Assembly: GCA_029879665.1 (NCBI GenBank) | Contig: JAOUPW010000081.1 | Location: 1-7,275, forward strand | Direction of reading: 5' to 3' | Length of the DNA: 7,275 nt | Source: Rhodospirillales bacterium | GTDB lineage: Bacteria; Pseudomonadota; Alphaproteobacteria; Rhodospirillales; JAOUPW01 | Shown here: piece after piece, positions 5,352 to 7,275 of the stretch | Position numbering within the stretch: the first letter of the stretch is position 1 | Layout of the letters: each line of letters opens with the position of its first letter | The notes under the pieces: generated by a model | What the model was told of the DNA's origin: nothing | Databases searched by the model: none | The model's input: only the letters and a program-made list of their open reading frames with translations | Translations under genes and position numbers: made by a program

Positions 5352-6575
5352 ATGCCGAACACCGTGCTCAGAGATGAAAGAAAACTGGTCGGACTGATCG
5401 CGGTCGGCCATTTTTTCAGCCATTATTTCATTATGTCGCTGCCGCCCCTGTTCCCGCTGTTGAAGGCGGAATACGGCGTCAGCTACACGACGCTCGGCGG
5501 TGTCACGGCGACCTACGCCCTGTGTTCCGCCATCGCCCAATACCCCCTGGGCATCCTGGTCGACCGGTTTGGCGCGCGCTGGTTTCTGATTGCCGGACTG
5601 GCCATGGTTTCGGTGTCTTTCATCGCCATCGGGTTTACCACGTCCATTACGGCGCTTTACGTGATCGCCGTCGTCGCCGGACTGGCCGACGGGGTGTTCC
5701 ATCCGGCGGATTATGAAATTTTGAGCGCTTCGGTCCGCAAGGAACGGTCGGGCCGCGCCTATTCCGTCCATACCTTCACCGGCTTCGCGGGCTTTGCCAT
5801 CGCGCCCATGGTGATCATTCCCCTGACAACGGTTTGGAATTGGCATCAGGTCGTCGCGGCGGGCGGCATCGCCGGTTTGTTGGTCGCAGTGGTTATGGTC
5901 ATGAACCGTCACAAAATGGTTTCGGAAGGCACCCGGCCGGTTGCCGCCGCCGCCGGGCCAGTCCGGAAAACCAGCGCCCTGAAGCTGATAACCTCGCCGC
6001 CCATCCTGATGATGTTCGGTTTTTACGTTACCGCGGCGCTGGCCAACAGCGGCATCACAAACCATGGGGTATCCACCCTGATCGAGAAGTACGGGTTTGC
6101 CTATGAATCCGCCAGCTGGATTCTGCCGGCTTATCTGTGGGGCACGATGATGGGCGTTCTCGCCGGCGGTATATTTGCGGACCGGTTCTCCCGCCTCGAT
6201 ATCATGGCGACCATCGGCAACATCATCGCCGGTTCCGCCCTGATTGCGATTGCCTATCTTGTCATGCCCATCGGTGCGATTATCGCCACTTTCTTTGTTG
6301 CCGGGTTTGTGCTGGGCATGGTCATGCCCGCGCGCGACGTTCTGGTGCGCGCGGTGGCGCCTGACGACGCGGCGGGGCGTGCCTTCGGTTTCGTCAATTC
6401 CGGTTTTGGGTTCGGCGGAACCATCGGCCCCATTTTTATCGGCTGGTTTTTGGACCGGGGTTTTCTTGAATCGGCGCTGGTGATCCCGGCGATCTTTATG
6501 ATCGTCACCATGATCTTTGCCCTCGGCGCATCCCGCTACCGCCCGGCGGTGCCGCAAGCGTTACCTGCGGAATAA
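5352..6575 (+). CDS. MFS transporter, Fsr/sugar-phosphate-permease-like
   Basis: This 407-residue inner-membrane protein has about 12 hydrophobic segments in two halves, joined by a polar cytoplasmic loop (about 186-211). MFS motif A is seen in the first half as GILVDRFGARW (67-77), and a degenerate copy in the second half is GGIFADRFSRLD (272-283). ADGVFHPADYEILS (112-125) resembles the FHP motif of the fosmidomycin-resistance (Fsr) branch, and the TM10-11 region carries AGRAFGFVNSGFGFGG (341-356). Transport substrate and direction cannot be inferred; it may import a growth substrate or export an intermediate for the adjacent VOC/FAH enzymes. The ATG at 5352 has only a weak AGGT (5336-5339), 12 nt upstream. 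TATGAT (5325-5330) could be a -10 of its own promoter but lacks a good -35. The gene is intact and of ordinary length. Confidence 0.9.
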   Translation: MPNTVLRDERKLVGLIAVGHFFSHYFIMSLPPLFPLLKAEYGVSYTTLGGVTATYALCSAIAQYPLGILVDRFGARWFLIAGLAMVSVSFIAIGFTTSITALYVIAVVAGLADGVFHPADYEILSASVRKERSGRAYSVHTFTGFAGFAIAPMVIIPLTTVWNWHQVVAAGGIAGLLVAVVMVMNRHKMVSEGTRPVAAAAGPVRKTSALKLITSPPILMMFGFYVTAALANSGITNHGVSTLIEKYGFAYESASWILPAYLWGTMMGVLAGGIFADRFSRLDIMATIGNIIAGSALIAIAYLVMPIGAIIATFFVAGFVLGMVMPARDVLVRAVAPDDAAGRAFGFVNSGFGFGGTIGPIFIGWFLDRGFLESALVIPAIFMIVTMIFALGASRYRPAVPQALPAE

Positions 6576-6590
6576 GGCGCTAATCCCCCT

Positions 6591-6620
6591 TTCCCCCGCC
6601 GCCGTTTTGCCCCACAATCG
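6591..6620 (+). promoter_or_regulatory. Shared leader box, copy 2 (upstream of prpE)
   Basis: This is the second copy of the block at 3891-3920, with the 15-nt core at 6606-6620 identical. Here the core also forms a small hairpin with the following bases: GCCCC (6609-6613), a 6-nt loop and GGGGC (6620-6624). The first copy does not keep the right arm, so the hairpin is probably not the conserved function. TCTAAT (6634-6639) lies just downstream as a possible -10. Confidence 0.55.
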
Positions 6621-6694
6621 GGGCTAACGAGACTCTAATTCCGGGACATAAATCACAATAAATAAAACCCGATGCTTACGCTGGGAGGCACTCG

Positions 6695-7275
6695 ATGACC
6701 AATGCATACGATGATGCCCACGCCCGTTCCATGTCCGACCCGGAAGGTTTCTGGGGCGAGGTCGCGGAGGGTATCCACTGGAACAAAAAATGGGATCGGG
6801 TGCTGGATGACAGCAATGCACCTTTCTATCGCTGGTTTTCCGGCGCCGTCTGCAACACGTGTTATAACGCACTAGATCGTCATGCCGATGGCGGGCGCGG
6901 CGATCAGCCGGCGTTGATCTACGATTCTCCGGTCACCGGCAACACGGTCAGAACCTATACCTATTCCCAATTGCGCGACGCGGTTGCCTTGTTCGCCGGC
7001 GCGCTGGCGGCCAATGGCGTCTGCAAGGGCGACCGGGTCATCGTCTACATGCCCATGGTGCCGGAAGCGGCCATCGCCATGCTGGCCTGTGCCCGTCTGG
7101 GCGCGGTGCATTCTGTGGTCTTTGGCGGTTTCGCCGCCCACGAACTGGCGGTCCGCATCGACGACGCCAAGCCCAAGGTGGTGGTGTCGGCGTCCTGCGG
7201 CATCGAAGTGGGCCGGGTCATTCCTTACAAGCCCCTTCTCGACGGCGCCATCGAACAGGCGGCCCACAAACCCGA
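6695..7275 (+). CDS. prpE: Propionyl-CoA synthetase, N-terminal part (cut by window end)
   Basis: The first 193 residues of an AMP-forming propionate (or acetate)-CoA ligase are visible; the frame is open to the window edge. The ACS N-terminal domain is recognisable in MSDPEGFW (13-20) and the DDSNAPFYRWF stretch (38-48). Next comes the highly conserved region VYMPMVPEAAIAMLACAR (117-134) and GAVHSVVFGGFAAHEL (136-151), then RIDDAKPKVVVSAS (154-167). The IPYKPLLDGAI segment (176-186) and the short N-terminus favour PrpE over AcsA. The enzyme activates propionate to propionyl-CoA in the cytoplasm, feeding the methylcitrate or methylmalonyl-CoA route. The ATP-binding loop and catalytic lysine would lie beyond the window. 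GGGAGG (6683-6688) lies 6 nt before the ATG. Its leader carries the same box as the FAH gene. An acetyl-CoA synthetase role remains possible. Confidence 0.88.
   Translation, partial: MTNAYDDAHARSMSDPEGFWGEVAEGIHWNKKWDRVLDDSNAPFYRWFSGAVCNTCYNALDRHADGGRGDQPALIYDSPVTGNTVRTYTYSQLRDAVALFAGALAANGVCKGDRVIVYMPMVPEAAIAMLACARLGAVHSVVFGGFAAHELAVRIDDAKPKVVVSASCGIEVGRVIPYKPLLDGAIEQAAHKP

Noticed and set aside
5331..6557. 408-codon open frame on the - strand opposite the second MFS gene
   Set aside because: The translation is a low-complexity Gly/Asp/Arg/His-rich product with no domain, fully antisense to a clear 12-helix transporter.

Overview
The window looks like a chromosomal segment of a fairly GC-rich alphaproteobacterium, possibly Rhodospirillales-like. 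This is inferred from overall gene flavour: a DUF465/YdcH-type small protein, an acyl-CoA synthetase subfamily common in that class, the FAH-family and VOC subtypes, and strong GGAGG-type ribosome binding sites. It is not proven by any single marker. I see no mobile elements, CRISPR arrays, rRNA or tRNA.

Layout. Positions 1-224 are non-coding as far as I can tell and hold a Fur-like palindrome and a candidate promoter for a 55-residue DUF465 protein (225-392). That gene ends in an intrinsic terminator that overlaps its own stop codon. A 551-residue AMP-forming acyl-CoA synthetase runs leftward (505-2160). It is divergent from a rightward MFS transporter of the oxalate/formate antiporter (OFA) family (2396-3784); the 235-bp gap between them carries a 16-bp perfect palindrome. 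Then, all rightward, come a fumarylacetoacetate-hydrolase (FAH) family enzyme (4008-4793), a single-domain VOC/glyoxalase-fold protein with a TTG start (4917-5294), a second MFS transporter (5352-6575), and the first 193 residues of a propionyl-CoA synthetase (prpE, 6695 to the window edge).

How the genes may work together. Two CoA ligases, two carboxylate-type or small-molecule permeases, a C-C bond hydrolase/isomerase-fold enzyme and a VOC-fold metalloenzyme together suggest uptake, cleavage and CoA activation of organic acids. The substrate cannot be read from the sequence. The best link between the parts is a regulatory one: the leaders of the FAH gene and of prpE share an almost identical 30-nt block with a 15-nt perfect core, at similar distances from the two start codons. 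This suggests shared control of two separate transcription units. The VOC gene has its own pair of adjacent palindromes upstream.

No clearly new system is evident. The points most worth checking are the shared leader box, the OFA transporter that lacks the usual membrane lysine and carries a histidine-rich tail, and the palindromes in the intergenic regions.
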